A stretch of DNA of 64,000 nt, from assembly GCF_900156405.1 (NCBI RefSeq), contig NZ_FTNN01000004.1, forward strand, positions 93,029 to 157,028, in the 5' to 3' direction. Positions 1-8,909 of this stretch are shown here, in pieces. Each line of letters begins with the position of its first letter. The first letter of the stretch is position 1. A program made the position numbers and the translations under genes. The notes beneath the pieces were generated by a model that was given only the letters and a program-made list of their open reading frames with translations, made no database searches and was not told where the DNA came from. Source of the DNA: Shewanella morhuae. Its GTDB lineage: Bacteria; Pseudomonadota; Gammaproteobacteria; Enterobacterales; Shewanellaceae.

Positions 1-7
1 ATGAAAA

Positions 8-199
8 GTTAATTCCGCATCCATGCTTGATCTGTTGATTTCCTTGAGTATGTCAGCAACCTATCTAGTTATAACGTGTTAATTCCACATCCATGCTTGA
101 TCCGTTGATTCCCTTGAGTATGTCAGTAACCTATCTAGTCATAACGTGTTAATTCCACATCCATACTTGCTCTGTTGATTTCCTTGAGTATGTCAGTAA
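8..199. repeat. 70-bp tandem repeat, about 2.7 copies
   Basis: Three copies start at 8, 78 and 148 (each at GTTAATTCC) with an exact 70-bp period. The third copy stops matching near 199. Copies differ at only a few positions (for example GCATCC versus ACATCC). The unit is not a multiple of three, and I see no coding frame or spacer structure. The array may continue beyond the left edge. It lies just downstream of the acetyltransferase gene, which reads leftward into it. Confidence 0.9.
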
Positions 200-212
200 T
201 CCCATTTTAACG

Positions 213-716
213 TCATTTTCTACGCACTAAATTTTTGTACATCACCATACATTCTAAGGCGATGCCTCTGGGCGAACAGTAAATAGAGTCCTCTTCTAGG
301 CCTTCACCGCCAAAACCACTGTGGCGATAAAAATCTACCGCATTAAGGGTTGATTCTAATCTGAGTTGAGCAATACCCTGATTAAAAGCCATGGTTTCAA
401 TAAACTGTAATAAGGCTTTACCTACACCAATTTCCATGGCATCTGGGGCGACAAACAGTGCTTCTAACTGGGCATAGGGTTCATCAAGCATAATGCTACC
501 GACCACGGTTTTAAGCTGCGTATTTACACTGAACTGCTCTGCCACATAAAAATGTGCGGCAACAATACGGCTAAACTGCTCGGTTAATTCACCCTCGGTC
601 CAAATAAGTAAATCACCCGCATCATAAAATCCGCTACAGCCTTTATTAATGGCCGCGTTGCGAATATCCCAACAGGCTTGAGCATCATCTTTAGTCGCTT
701 TTCGTATCGTTATCAT
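213..716 (-). CDS. GNAT-family N-acetyltransferase
   Basis: This is a 167-residue GCN5-related acetyltransferase that should move an acetyl group from acetyl-CoA to an amine; the substrate is unknown. The N-terminus (MITIRKATKDDAQACWDIRN) is the usual strand and helix of the fold. The central part carries a typical acetyl-CoA loop, FVAPDAMEIGVGKALL, followed by LRLESTLNAVDFYRHSGF, the C-terminal strand and helix. The start is placed at the second of two adjacent ATGs (719 and 716), which follow a GGAG ribosome site. The frame is open up to 797, but the extra residues do not look like this family. It stands alone and reads away from pepB's promoter side. Confidence 0.8.
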   Translation of the reverse strand: MITIRKATKDDAQACWDIRNAAINKGCSGFYDAGDLLIWTEGELTEQFSRIVAAHFYVAEQFSVNTQLKTVVGSIMLDEPYAQLEALFVAPDAMEIGVGKALLQFIETMAFNQGIAQLRLESTLNAVDFYRHSGFGGEGLEEDSIYCSPRGIALECMVMYKNLVRRK

Positions 717-804
717 CATGTTTCTCCAACACACCTTAGCCATAACATGCCATGGGGCCACGTAATAGCCAAGCGAACGTGTAGTATCTGATTTCACGCA
801 ATAA

Positions 805-826
805 AAAACCGCCCAAAGGCGGTTTT
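805..826 (-). terminator. Rho-independent terminator after pepB
   Basis: A 9-bp perfect stem AAAACCGCC/GGCGGTTTT with a 4-base loop. Read on the minus strand it ends in a run of T (plus-strand A tract 803-808), so it ends the pepB transcript, whose stop codon is at 885. Confidence 0.85.
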
Positions 827-884
827 CATCAAGTCAGTAAAACTTCAATAGATCTTAGCTAACATAGCTGACTTTGACCTAGGT

Positions 885-2177
885 TTAACCTTTGATTAAT
901 TCACTGATGGTCAATACACCGTGAGTCGTGGCGCCAGCGCCCCACAGTGCAGAAGCTGAATCTTCAAAGGCGCCCGCTAAGTCAACATGCAACCATTTTG
1001 CTTCTGGTGCAACAAAGCGCCATAGGAAACCTGCCGCATTAGAAGCGCCGCCCGCACCGCCGCCTTTCATTGCGCGGCTGTTCACCGTATCGGCATAGGC
1101 CGACGGGCACATTTCTTTATGCCAAGCGTCCAGCGGCAACGGCCAAACACGCTCGGCAACACTGATGGCTTTTTGCTGAGCCAGTTGCAATACATCAGCC
1201 TGTGGCGAGAAAATTGCGTTGTAGTTTGAGCCAACTGCCATTACAGCAGCGCCCGTTAATGTGGCAGCATCGATAATAAAAGGTGCACCGGTTGCAGAAG
1301 CAGCTTGCAGACCATCGGCTAGCACTAAACGCCCTTCTGCGTCAGTGTTAACCACTTCAACAGTTACACCATTTTTGTAGGTCAGAATATCACCTAACTT
1401 ATAAGCACGGCCGCTGATCAGGTTTTCAGCACAACATAAGAACAGTTTAACCCGCTTATTTAGGCCTGATTTGATCGCTAAACCGAGCGCAGCGGTCACA
1501 GTGGCGGCGCCGCCCATATCGCATTTCATGCCTAACATGCCTTCGGAGGCTTTAATGCTGTAACCGCCAGAATCAAAAGTAATCCCTTTACCCACAAGCG
1601 CAACCGATACCGGTGCATCGGCAGCTAATGGATTGAAGTCTAACTCTAACATTGCTGGTGGACGTTCACTGCCACGGCCCACAGCATGGATACCAATCCA
1701 CTGTTCTTCAAGCAGCGCTTCGCCTTCGATAATACGATAACTAATTTTGTCGCCACCCACATCTGCCAGCCATGTCGCCGCTTGTTGGGCTAATTTCACT
1801 GGCGATAAGTTTTCAGGTGTGTCGTTGATAAGCTTGCGAGCAAAAGTTGCCACATCAAAGCGACGCTGTAATTCAGTTTGCACCGCATCATCGCCGCACC
1901 AATGGATTTGATAGCCTGTTTTCGCTGTCGCAAAACCTTGGGCGAATACCCACTGGCTATTGAGATCCCACAACGCCCCGTCTAATACGACGCAACTAAT
2001 GCCTTGGCTGCGTAGTTTACGTGCCGCCATTTGAATTTGACGTAGTTCATCACCACCGGCTAAATGAATTTGCGCGCCGCCTGCAGTAAAAGTTACATCG
2101 GCTTTGCCCCAATGGGCGGCAGGTGCATCTTTGGTTAATTGTACTTTCATCAATTCAGTCATTTTTAGTTCACTCAT
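885..2177 (-). CDS. pepB: Peptidase B, M17 leucyl aminopeptidase family
   Basis: A 430-residue cytosolic aminopeptidase that removes N-terminal residues from peptides using two metal ions. The C-terminal catalytic domain shows the M17 metal-binding elements: VGKGITFDSGGYSIK, then KCDMGGAATV, then the family signature NTDAEGRLVLADGL. The N-terminal part is the shorter domain typical of PepB rather than PepA, and the length is close to that of E. coli PepB (about 427). The start is supported by an AAGGAT ribosome site seven to eight bases upstream of ATG. A terminator follows the stop. The gene appears monocistronic and is divergent from sfsA. Confidence 0.92.
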   Translation of the reverse strand: MSELKMTELMKVQLTKDAPAAHWGKADVTFTAGGAQIHLAGGDELRQIQMAARKLRSQGISCVVLDGALWDLNSQWVFAQGFATAKTGYQIHWCGDDAVQTELQRRFDVATFARKLINDTPENLSPVKLAQQAATWLADVGGDKISYRIIEGEALLEEQWIGIHAVGRGSERPPAMLELDFNPLAADAPVSVALVGKGITFDSGGYSIKASEGMLGMKCDMGGAATVTAALGLAIKSGLNKRVKLFLCCAENLISGRAYKLGDILTYKNGVTVEVVNTDAEGRLVLADGLQAASATGAPFIIDAATLTGAAVMAVGSNYNAIFSPQADVLQLAQQKAISVAERVWPLPLDAWHKEMCPSAYADTVNSRAMKGGGAGGASNAAGFLWRFVAPEAKWLHVDLAGAFEDSASALWGAGATTHGVLTISELIKG

Positions 2178-2358
2178 TGTGGATCCTTATTTTTAGATTC
2201 GTTTTAGAACAATCAATTTGAACAAACGGTATGACGGCAGTTTACTGCTAGCCGTCGGTGACGCAAAGCAATTGAGCAAAGTTACTCGGGTAAAATCTGT
2301 AAACATTTGCAAAATTTGTTAGGCTTTGCGGCCTAGAATAGCCGAGATAGGTCTACTG

Positions 2359-3063
2359 ATGGAATTTGCTCCGCCACTACAACAGGGTATTTTATTACGC
2401 CGCTATAAACGTTTTCTGGCCGATGTGCAGCTAAGCAATGGCAGTGAAATCACCCTACATTGTCCTAATACGGGATCGATGCGAAACTGCCTGTATCCCG
2501 GTGAAACCGTGTGGTTTTCGACCTCTGATAACCCTAAACGCAAATATGCCCATACGTGGGAATTAATGACTACGCCCAACGGCAGCTTAATTGGCATTCA
2601 CTCAAGCCAGGCCAACGCCTTAGCGGAGGATGCGATCAATAAAGGTATCATCAGCGAACTAACAGGTTATGACAGCCTAAGCCGAGAAGTAAAATACGGT
2701 GATGAAAATAGCCGTATCGATATCTTGTTGCAAGCTGCTCAAAAACCCGCCTGTTATATAGAAGTCAAAAGTTGTACTTTGCTTGAGGATGGTCAAGGCT
2801 ATTTCCCCGATGCCGTGAGTCTGCGAGGCCAAAAACACTTACGTGAATTAATGCATATGGTGAGCCTTGGCCATAGGGCGGTGCTGTTATTTGTAGTACA
2901 ACATTCAGAGATAACCTGCGTCGCTCCAGCGGCACACATCGACCCTGAATATGCTAAGCTACTGAAAATAGCTGTGTTAAGTGGAGTTGAAGTATTAGCC
3001 TATCGCTGTGAAATATCCCCCACAGAGATTAACCTAGCTTACCCCTGTGTTGTCCGAGTATGA
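2359..3063 (+). CDS. sfsA: Sugar fermentation stimulation protein SfsA
   Basis: A 234-residue SfsA-family protein. The family has a nuclease-like fold and was named from effects on maltose metabolism in E. coli; its precise role is not settled. The typical N-terminus [19 protein letters not shown] is present. Nuclease-type residues appear in SRIDILL and [14 protein letters not shown], with [16 protein letters not shown] further on. I place the start at the ATG at 2359, where the family normally begins; a TTG at 2326 would add eleven residues unlike the family. The gene precedes dksA, an arrangement common in gammaproteobacteria. Confidence 0.93.
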   Translation: MEFAPPLQQGILLRRYKRFLADVQLSNGSEITLHCPNTGSMRNCLYPGETVWFSTSDNPKRKYAHTWELMTTPNGSLIGIHSSQANALAEDAINKGIISELTGYDSLSREVKYGDENSRIDILLQAAQKPACYIEVKSCTLLEDGQGYFPDAVSLRGQKHLRELMHMVSLGHRAVLLFVVQHSEITCVAPAAHIDPEYAKLLKIAVLSGVEVLAYRCEISPTEINLAYPCVVRV

Positions 3064-3226
3064 TGTTAAAACTGAGTTAAATGTTATTTCGTTTACATTC
3101 GCGAACGCAGTCAAATAATTCAAACAATTCAGTATGAAAAGTTTGCCTCGATGTAAAGATTCTGGTATAGATAGCGGCCGTTCTTAAGGACGCCCTACAA
3201 ACGCAAATGATTACAGGAGATGCGTT

Positions 3227-3670
3227 ATGCCTGAAGGCACCAAAAAACTTGGCGTACTCGCTATCGCAGGTGTAACTCCCTACCAGGAAAAGCCGGGTGA
3301 GGAATACATGAACGCTAAGCAACTGGGTCACTTCAAGACAATTCTTGAAGCTTGGCGCAATCAGTTGCGTGAAGAGGTCGACCGTACTCTTAACTACATG
3401 CAGGATGAAGCCGCAAACTTCCCCGATCCTGTTGACCGTGCAGCACAAGAGGAAGAGTTCAGTCTCGAACTTCGTGCTCGCGATAGAGAACGTAAGCTGA
3501 TCAAGAAAATCGAAAAAACACTGCAAAAAATTGAAGAAGACGACTTCGGCTTCTGTGATTCTTGCGGTGTTGAAATAGGCATTCGCCGTCTCGAAGCGCG
3601 TCCAACAGCCGATCAATGTATCGACTGTAAAACGCTTGCAGAGATCAAAGAGAAACAAATGGCTGGTTAA
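3227..3670 (+). CDS. dksA: RNA polymerase-binding transcription factor DksA
   Basis: A 147-residue DksA. It binds in the secondary channel of RNA polymerase and, with ppGpp, tunes rRNA and amino acid promoters. The sequence has the coiled-coil region, including [20 protein letters not shown], which carries the tip acidic residues (DxxDxA), and a C-terminal four-cysteine zinc finger, CDSCG...CIDCK. Length and sequence are close to E. coli DksA (151). An AGGAG ribosome site lies upstream of ATG 3227, and a strong terminator follows at 3680. It is placed upstream of gluQ, as in other gammaproteobacteria. Confidence 0.97.
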   Translation: MPEGTKKLGVLAIAGVTPYQEKPGEEYMNAKQLGHFKTILEAWRNQLREEVDRTLNYMQDEAANFPDPVDRAAQEEEFSLELRARDRERKLIKKIEKTLQKIEEDDFGFCDSCGVEIGIRRLEARPTADQCIDCKTLAEIKEKQMAG

Positions 3671-3679
3671 TCAAATATA

Positions 3680-3708
3680 ATAGGCGGGTCTTCCCCGCCT
3701 ATTTTTTT
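3680..3708 (+). terminator. Rho-independent terminator after dksA
   Basis: A perfect 9-bp stem ATAGGCGGG/CCCGCCTAT with a 5-base loop, then seven T residues, placed ten bases after the dksA stop. It should separate dksA transcription from gluQ. Confidence 0.93.
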
Positions 3709-3880
3709 GTAGTGAAAAAATTCAATACTTCAACTTCAATATCCCAATTTCAAAATCCGAGGTTTAAGATCTAGGTTTTAAAATCTAAGTTAACGCCATA
3801 ATCGCCTCCATACACCAGCATTCGCTTTTATTCTTATCTGCCTCTAAAATACCCCAGCTTTTAAATACTCGTTAAATATT

Positions 3881-4786
3881 ATGCTGAATCGATTGCACTG
3901 TGATTTATCCCGCCAACCTTATGTCGGCCGTTTTGCACCTTCGCCTTCAGGCGCCTTACATTTTGGTTCGCTTATCGCTGCCCTTGGTAGCTATTTACGC
4001 GCGCGTTCACAACAGGGCAAGTGGCTAATCCGCATTGAAGATATTGATCCTCCGCGTGAAGTCAAAGGTGCTGCCGATGATATTTTACGCACCCTAGAAG
4101 CCTATGGGTTTGAATGGGATGATGCACCTTTATATCAAAGCCAGCGTACTGAGGCCTATCAAGCTCACATTGATGCGCTACTCGCCCAAGATAAAGCTTA
4201 TTTCTGCCAATGTAGCCGCAAACAAATTCAAGCCATGGGCGGTGTCTACGATGGTCGCTGCCACCGATTACCCGCCGCTCAGGCTTTAAAGATGGGCGCA
4301 GTGCGAATCGTTAATACAGCCAGAGTGCAAGAGTTTGATGATAATTTAATGGGCCATATTAACGTCGACAGCCATTTTGCCGCAGAGGATTTCATTATCA
4401 AACGCAGTGATGGCCTGTATGCCTACCAATTGGCCGTGGTGCTCGACGATGCCTATCAAGGGATTACTGAAGTGGTTCGAGGCTGTGATTTAATCGAAGC
4501 CAGTTGCCGTCAACTGAGCTTGTATCAAAACTTTGGTTTGACTGCACCGCAGTGGTTGCACCTACCGCTGGCTTGCATTAGTAAAGGCTTTAAGCTCTCC
4601 AAACAAAACCATGCGCAGGCGATTGATACACGTAATCCACAGACGAGTCTCAATGCGGCACTGGTTTTTTTAGGCCAAGCCCCAGTTGAAAACCAGACTG
4701 ATGTGGCACAAATGCTCGCGCAAGCTGTGGTTCAGTTTCAATTATCTGCAATCCCGCAACAATCTGAGATACTGATCGAGCCCTGA
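3881..4786 (+). CDS. gluQ: Glutamyl-Q tRNA(Asp) synthetase
   Basis: A 301-residue truncated paralogue of glutamyl-tRNA synthetase. It activates glutamate and attaches it to queuosine at position 34 of tRNA(Asp). The class I motifs are visible: the HIGH-like SGALHFGSL at about residue 28 and the KMSKS-like KLSKQNH near 230. The family zinc site appears as CQCSRKQI...YDGRCH. The anticodon-binding domain of true GluRS is absent, as expected. Start 3881 has no clear ribosome site, so a slightly different N-terminus is possible. The gene is followed by pcnB after 79 bases. Confidence 0.93.
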   Translation: MLNRLHCDLSRQPYVGRFAPSPSGALHFGSLIAALGSYLRARSQQGKWLIRIEDIDPPREVKGAADDILRTLEAYGFEWDDAPLYQSQRTEAYQAHIDALLAQDKAYFCQCSRKQIQAMGGVYDGRCHRLPAAQALKMGAVRIVNTARVQEFDDNLMGHINVDSHFAAEDFIIKRSDGLYAYQLAVVLDDAYQGITEVVRGCDLIEASCRQLSLYQNFGLTAPQWLHLPLACISKGFKLSKQNHAQAIDTRNPQTSLNAALVFLGQAPVENQTDVAQMLAQAVVQFQLSAIPQQSEILIEP

Positions 4787-4855
4787 TATACTCATTAGGC
4801 CGCATTTGGTATATGATAGCCGCCAGATTTTTAATCAAATAACAGATCATATTTC

Positions 4856-4868
4856 GAGGTGTCCCATT
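4856..4868 (+). promoter_or_regulatory. Ribosome site and AUU start of pcnB
   Basis: GAGGTG at 4856-4861 is followed by TCCC and then ATT at 4866-4868. The codons after ATT give FRRISQFCKQLF, which lines up with the N-terminus of E. coli PcnB (FTRVANFCRKVL), itself known to start at AUU. No ATG, GTG or TTG with a ribosome site exists in this frame between 4806 and the conserved region. A TTG at 4806 lacks a Shine-Dalgarno sequence. A rare AUU start is expected to keep expression low. Confidence 0.8.
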
Positions 4869-6326
4869 TTTCGCCGTATCAGCCAATTCTGCAAACAGCT
4901 ATTTGAAGACGCGCCTAAAACGACCGCTCCAACTCAAGCTCAGACTGAACCCTCCACACCCGAACAAAATTCTGGTGCGTTAAGCTTAGAGTTAGTGCCA
5001 AGAGATGCCCATACCGTCTCGCGCAAACAAATTAGCGAAAATGCCCTTAAGGTATTATACAGACTGAATAAATCGGGTTTTAAAGCCTATTTAGTCGGCG
5101 GCGGCGTACGCGATTTACTTTTAGGGATTGAACCGAAAGATTTCGACGTCGTCACCAACGCAACCCCAGAAGAAATCAAAAAGCTATTCCGTAATTGCCG
5201 TGTTGTTGGCCGTCGTTTCCGCCTAGCGCATATCGTTTTTGGCCGCGATGTTATCGAAGTGGCCACCTTTCGCGGTCACCATGGCGAAAGCAATGAGAAA
5301 GTCTCTAAAGCTAATGCCGAAGGGCGTTTGCTGCGCGATAACGTCTATGGTGAAATTGACGAAGATGCCGAGCGCCGCGACTTTACCGTTAATGCACTCT
5401 ATTACGATATCAGCGACTACTCTATTCGCAGCTACGGCGGCGGTATGAACGATCTTAAAGCGGGGACTTTACGATTAATTGGCGATCCTGAAACCCGTTA
5501 CCGTGAAGATCCCGTGCGCATGTTAAGGGCAGTACGTTTCGCCACTAAACTCAACATGACTATCGAAACCGTAACAGCGGCACCAATTAAACAATTAGCG
5601 CCGTTGTTAAAAGATATTCCTGCCGCACGTATGTATGAAGAAGTGCTGAAACTCTTCTTTGCAGGCAAAGCCTTAGCCAACTTTGAGCTAATGCAAGAAT
5701 ACAAACTGTTCGAACCACTGTTTCCGCAAGTGGCTGCACTGCTAAAGGATGATCCTAAAGGCGCTCCCATGAAGATGCTACAAGCTATCATGAAGAGTAC
5801 CGACCAACGCGTTAACGAAGATAAGCCGGTCACGCCCTCTTTCTTTTATGCCGCCATTCTGTGGTATCCACTACGCCAACGCGCTGAAGATATTGCGCTT
5901 GAAAGTGGCTTAACTTTATATGATGCTTTTTTTGCCGCGATGGGCGATGTAATGGAGCAGCAATGCCAAACCATTAGCATTCCACGCCGTTTTAGTACGC
6001 CAGCAAAAGATATTTGGCAGTTACAGCTACGCTTTGACCGCAGTCAAGGCACCCGCGCCTTTAAACTGATGGAACATCCTAAGTTTAGAGCCGCATATGA
6101 TTTGCTATTGCTCAGAGGTGAAGTCGAAGCTGGTAATCTAGCTAAGAGTGCAGCTTGGTGGCAACAATTTGTCGAAGCCGATGAAACAGAGCGCCTAGCC
6201 ATTGCCCGTGGCGGCAGTAAATCGCCAAACCGTAACCGTAATGCCACTCAGCGTCGCCGTCGCCCTCGTGCGCCAAATGCTGATGGTTCTGCGCCAACCA
6301 CGCCAAAGACAAAAGCCGCAGAATAA
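4866..6326 (+). CDS. pcnB: Poly(A) polymerase I
   Basis: A 486-residue poly(A) polymerase, which adds A tails to RNA 3' ends and so promotes decay and controls plasmid antisense RNAs. The nucleotidyltransferase core has LVGGGVRDLLLG followed by PKDFDVVTNATPEE, with the catalytic aspartates in DFDV. The class II CCA/PAP features RRDFTVNALYYDI and YREDPVRMLRAVRFATKL follow. The C-terminal tail is rich in Arg and Lys (RNRNATQRRRRPRAP), typical of PcnB rather than CCA-adding enzyme. The start is taken as ATT 4866. The stop overlaps the folK start by one base (TAATG), which indicates translational coupling. Confidence 0.93.
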   Translation: MFRRISQFCKQLFEDAPKTTAPTQAQTEPSTPEQNSGALSLELVPRDAHTVSRKQISENALKVLYRLNKSGFKAYLVGGGVRDLLLGIEPKDFDVVTNATPEEIKKLFRNCRVVGRRFRLAHIVFGRDVIEVATFRGHHGESNEKVSKANAEGRLLRDNVYGEIDEDAERRDFTVNALYYDISDYSIRSYGGGMNDLKAGTLRLIGDPETRYREDPVRMLRAVRFATKLNMTIETVTAAPIKQLAPLLKDIPAARMYEEVLKLFFAGKALANFELMQEYKLFEPLFPQVAALLKDDPKGAPMKMLQAIMKSTDQRVNEDKPVTPSFFYAAILWYPLRQRAEDIALESGLTLYDAFFAAMGDVMEQQCQTISIPRRFSTPAKDIWQLQLRFDRSQGTRAFKLMEHPKFRAAYDLLLLRGEVEAGNLAKSAAWWQQFVEADETERLAIARGGSKSPNRNRNATQRRRRPRAPNADGSAPTTPKTKAAE

Positions 6327-6814
6327 TGCCTCGTGTCTACGTTGCGTTAGGCGCAAATCTTGAAGACCCAAAGGCTCAATTGGACAATGCTGTTGCGGCA
6401 TTGTCCATATTAGCCTTAGAAAACCGCCTACAGGTTTCACCCTATTACCGCTCGGTGCCCATGGGCGATGTGGTGCAACCCGATTATGTTAATGCAGTAG
6501 TCAGTTTTGATACTGAGCTTACGCCATTAGCTTTACTCGATGCACTGCAGCAGATTGAGAACACCCAAGGCCGAATACGTCTTGAGCGCTGGGGGCCCAG
6601 AACCTTAGATCTCGATTTACTCTTGTATGGCAATGAGAATATTGATATTCCTAGGCTCAAAGTGCCCCACTACGGCATGAAAGAACGCAGTTTTGTGCTT
6701 GTACCTTTAGCCGCTATTGCACCGAGTCTTATTTTGCCCTGTGGCACTGCAATTACATGTCTCATCGATGCTAAAATGTTGGCCGAGTTACAACAACTGG
6801 GCATTGATCATTGA
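6326..6814 (+). CDS. folK: 6-hydroxymethyl-7,8-dihydropterin pyrophosphokinase (HPPK)
   Basis: A 162-residue HPPK that transfers pyrophosphate from ATP to 6-hydroxymethyl-7,8-dihydropterin in folate synthesis. Recognisable elements are the N-terminal VYVALGANLEDP, the segment RLERWGPRTLDLDLLLYG that holds the family signature and metal-binding aspartates, and LKVPHYGMKERSFVLVPL. Length matches E. coli FolK (159). It overlaps the pcnB stop by one base and is followed by panB after 56 bases, so it probably sits in one operon with pcnB and panBC. Confidence 0.95.
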   Translation: MPRVYVALGANLEDPKAQLDNAVAALSILALENRLQVSPYYRSVPMGDVVQPDYVNAVVSFDTELTPLALLDALQQIENTQGRIRLERWGPRTLDLDLLLYGNENIDIPRLKVPHYGMKERSFVLVPLAAIAPSLILPCGTAITCLIDAKMLAELQQLGIDH

Positions 6815-6870
6815 AGTCCGTCTCCAGTTAGCTTATAACACCACTTCTATTTGGTTTGAAGATCATCCAT

Positions 6871-7665
6871 ATGTCTAAAATTACTAGCTCAACCCTGTTG
6901 AAATATAAGCGGGAAGGTAGAAAATTCACGGCACTTACAGCCTATGATGCCAGTTTTGCCAACGCGTTTGATAGCGAAGGTGTCGAGGTACTGCTCGTCG
7001 GTGACTCTTTAGGAATGGTGCTACAAGGCCATGACGACACACTACCCGTCTCTACAGCGGATATCGCATACCACACGCGCTGTGTCCGTCGTGGTATTGA
7101 ACGTGCCCTGCTGATCGCCGATATGCCCTTTATGAGTTACGCCACACCAGAGCAAGCCATGGTTAATGCGACTGAGCTAATGCAGGCCGGTGCCAACATG
7201 GTCAAAGTCGAAGGCGGCCATTGGTTGCTAGAAACCGTGACTAAACTGACTGAGCGCGGCATTCCAGTATGTGCACACTTAGGCTTAACGCCGCAGTCAG
7301 TGCATGTATTTGGTGGCTTTAAAGTACAAGGTCGTGATGCAGAAAATGCTCAACGGATTATTGACGAAGCCAAAGCGATGGAAGCTGCTGGTGCTCAACT
7401 ATTGGTGGTTGAATGTATTCCTGCGCCATTAGCCGCAGCAATCACTGAAGCCTTAACAATCCCAGTGATTGGCATTGGTGCTGGCGCATCAACTGATGGT
7501 CAGATTTTAGTTATGCATGATGTACTAGGTATTTCAAGTGGTTATATTCCACGTTTTTCGAAAAACTACCTAAAGCAAACCGGTGAAATCCGTTCTGCTG
7601 TGCGAGCTTACATCGACGAAGTGGCCCAAGGGATATTCCCTAGCGACGAACACACTTTTAATTAG
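6871..7665 (+). CDS. panB: 3-methyl-2-oxobutanoate hydroxymethyltransferase
   Basis: A 264-residue PanB, the first committed enzyme of pantothenate synthesis. It transfers a hydroxymethyl group from methylene-tetrahydrofolate to 2-oxoisovalerate, giving ketopantoate. The sequence shows the family segments [35 protein letters not shown] and HLGLTPQ, plus [19 protein letters not shown]. The start at ATG 6871 ([12 protein letters not shown]) gives exactly the usual 264 residues; the frame is open from a TTG at 6856. panC follows 27 bases later. Folate (folK) and pantothenate genes side by side make sense, because PanB uses a folate cofactor. Confidence 0.96.
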   Translation: MSKITSSTLLKYKREGRKFTALTAYDASFANAFDSEGVEVLLVGDSLGMVLQGHDDTLPVSTADIAYHTRCVRRGIERALLIADMPFMSYATPEQAMVNATELMQAGANMVKVEGGHWLLETVTKLTERGIPVCAHLGLTPQSVHVFGGFKVQGRDAENAQRIIDEAKAMEAAGAQLLVVECIPAPLAAAITEALTIPVIGIGAGASTDGQILVMHDVLGISSGYIPRFSKNYLKQTGEIRSAVRAYIDEVAQGIFPSDEHTFN

Positions 7666-7692
7666 TCATAGATTTATGCAAGGTAAGGCTCA

Positions 7693-8538
7693 ATGATCAC
7701 TAGCGCCCATATTGATGATATTCGCACTCAAGTGCGTGCATGGCGTGCCAAGGGCGAAACCATCGCCTTTGTGCCAACCATGGGCAACCTCCATCAGGGA
7801 CACATTACTTTAGTGCGCGAAGCGGCGCAAAAGTGCGACCATGTGGTGGTATCGATTTTTGTTAATCCAATGCAATTTGGCCAAAATGAAGATCTCGATG
7901 CCTACCCACGTACACTTGCCGCCGATAGCGCGGCCATTACTGCAGCAGGAGCCGAACTGTTGTTCACGCCCACGCCTGCGGTGATGTATCCCAAAGGGTT
8001 AAGCCAACAAACCTTTGTCGAAGTGCCGATGATTTCTGACGTATTATGCGGTGCCAGTCGTCCAGGACATTTTCGTGGAGTAGCGACCATAGTTTGTAAG
8101 CTATTCAACATAGTCCAACCCGATTTGGCTTTTTTTGGTAATAAAGACTATCAACAACTGTTAGTGATCCAAGCTATGGTTGAAGATTTGTCCTTACCGA
8201 TTGAAATTATTGGTGTAGATACCATACGTGAAGACTCAGGTTTAGCTATGAGTTCACGTAATTGCTACCTTACTGACACTGAAAAAGCCGCAGCGCCAGC
8301 GCTAAAAATAGCTATCGATGCCATGGCAAAAGGGATCAAGCAAGGCGAGAGTATTGACGCAGTTACTGAGCAAGCGCAAGCCAGTTTAGTCGCAGCGGGA
8401 TTTACACCCGATTACCTTGAAATTCGCCATGCTCATACACTTGAAGCGGCGCAGAGACAAGATCAAGCCTTAGTCATTCTAGCGGCGGCTTATATCGGTA
8501 AAGCGCGGCTTATTGATAATTTAAGATTCGAACGCTAA
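7693..8538 (+). CDS. panC: Pantothenate synthetase
   Basis: A 281-residue pantoate-beta-alanine ligase that joins pantoate and beta-alanine through a pantoyl-adenylate, the last step to pantothenate. The nucleotidyltransferase HxGH element appears as [13 protein letters not shown]. Further motifs are [11 protein letters not shown], the FGNKDYQQL loop, and [12 protein letters not shown], which holds the KMSKS-like SSRN. Length is close to E. coli PanC (283). The ribosome site AAGG lies before ATG 7693. It is the last gene of the pcnB-folK-panBC run and is followed by a terminator. Confidence 0.96.
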   Translation: MITSAHIDDIRTQVRAWRAKGETIAFVPTMGNLHQGHITLVREAAQKCDHVVVSIFVNPMQFGQNEDLDAYPRTLAADSAAITAAGAELLFTPTPAVMYPKGLSQQTFVEVPMISDVLCGASRPGHFRGVATIVCKLFNIVQPDLAFFGNKDYQQLLVIQAMVEDLSLPIEIIGVDTIREDSGLAMSSRNCYLTDTEKAAAPALKIAIDAMAKGIKQGESIDAVTEQAQASLVAAGFTPDYLEIRHAHTLEAAQRQDQALVILAAAYIGKARLIDNLRFER

Positions 8539-8555
8539 TTTTGCGCATCAATAAT

Positions 8556-8582
8556 AAAAAAGGAGCTACGTGCTCCTTTTTT
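8556..8582 (+). terminator. Rho-independent terminator after panC
   Basis: An 11-bp stem: GGAGC/GCTCC extended by six A-T pairs, with a TACGT loop, 17 bases after the panC stop. It ends the panBC transcript. Confidence 0.92.
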
Positions 8583-8909
8583 ATGTCATAAACGCTGCAC
8601 GACTCTATTATTCCCTATTTTATCAAAAACTTAAAATACAAATCTTTTGTCTTATCAAAAACTGGTTTTATTAAATAAATTGCGTCATAGTATGATGCAG
8701 ATGTTAATTTTAAGTATACTGGCGCAATTAAACTGGAGTGATTTAGCTTGCCGTTAGCAGTCAAAATACTCAGTATAAGCAGCTGGATAACACCTCAAAG
8801 TAGAGACTGAATAGCCGTCATCATAAAACGAGCTAATGACGATTTACCTCATAGGCTAAAAAGACTTAATCATGATCGCTATATTCGTTTACAAAGGATT
8901 TGTGGCCTA
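8583..8909. other. Non-coding gap before the DUF4124 gene
   Basis: AT-rich sequence with no long ORF on either strand. It contains a possible -10 element TATACT near 8714. It also contains a 12-codon ORF at 8872-8910 whose stop overlaps the next gene's ATG (TAATG). I see no other structure. Confidence 0.5.

Noticed and set aside
1..212. Tandem repeats as a CRISPR array
   Set aside because: The units are directly adjoining 70-bp copies with no unique spacers between short repeats, and no cas genes are present.
3077..3658. A 193-codon open frame antisense to dksA
   Set aside because: It lies almost entirely opposite dksA, has no protein similarity I recognise and no ribosome site. The coding strand is clearly dksA.
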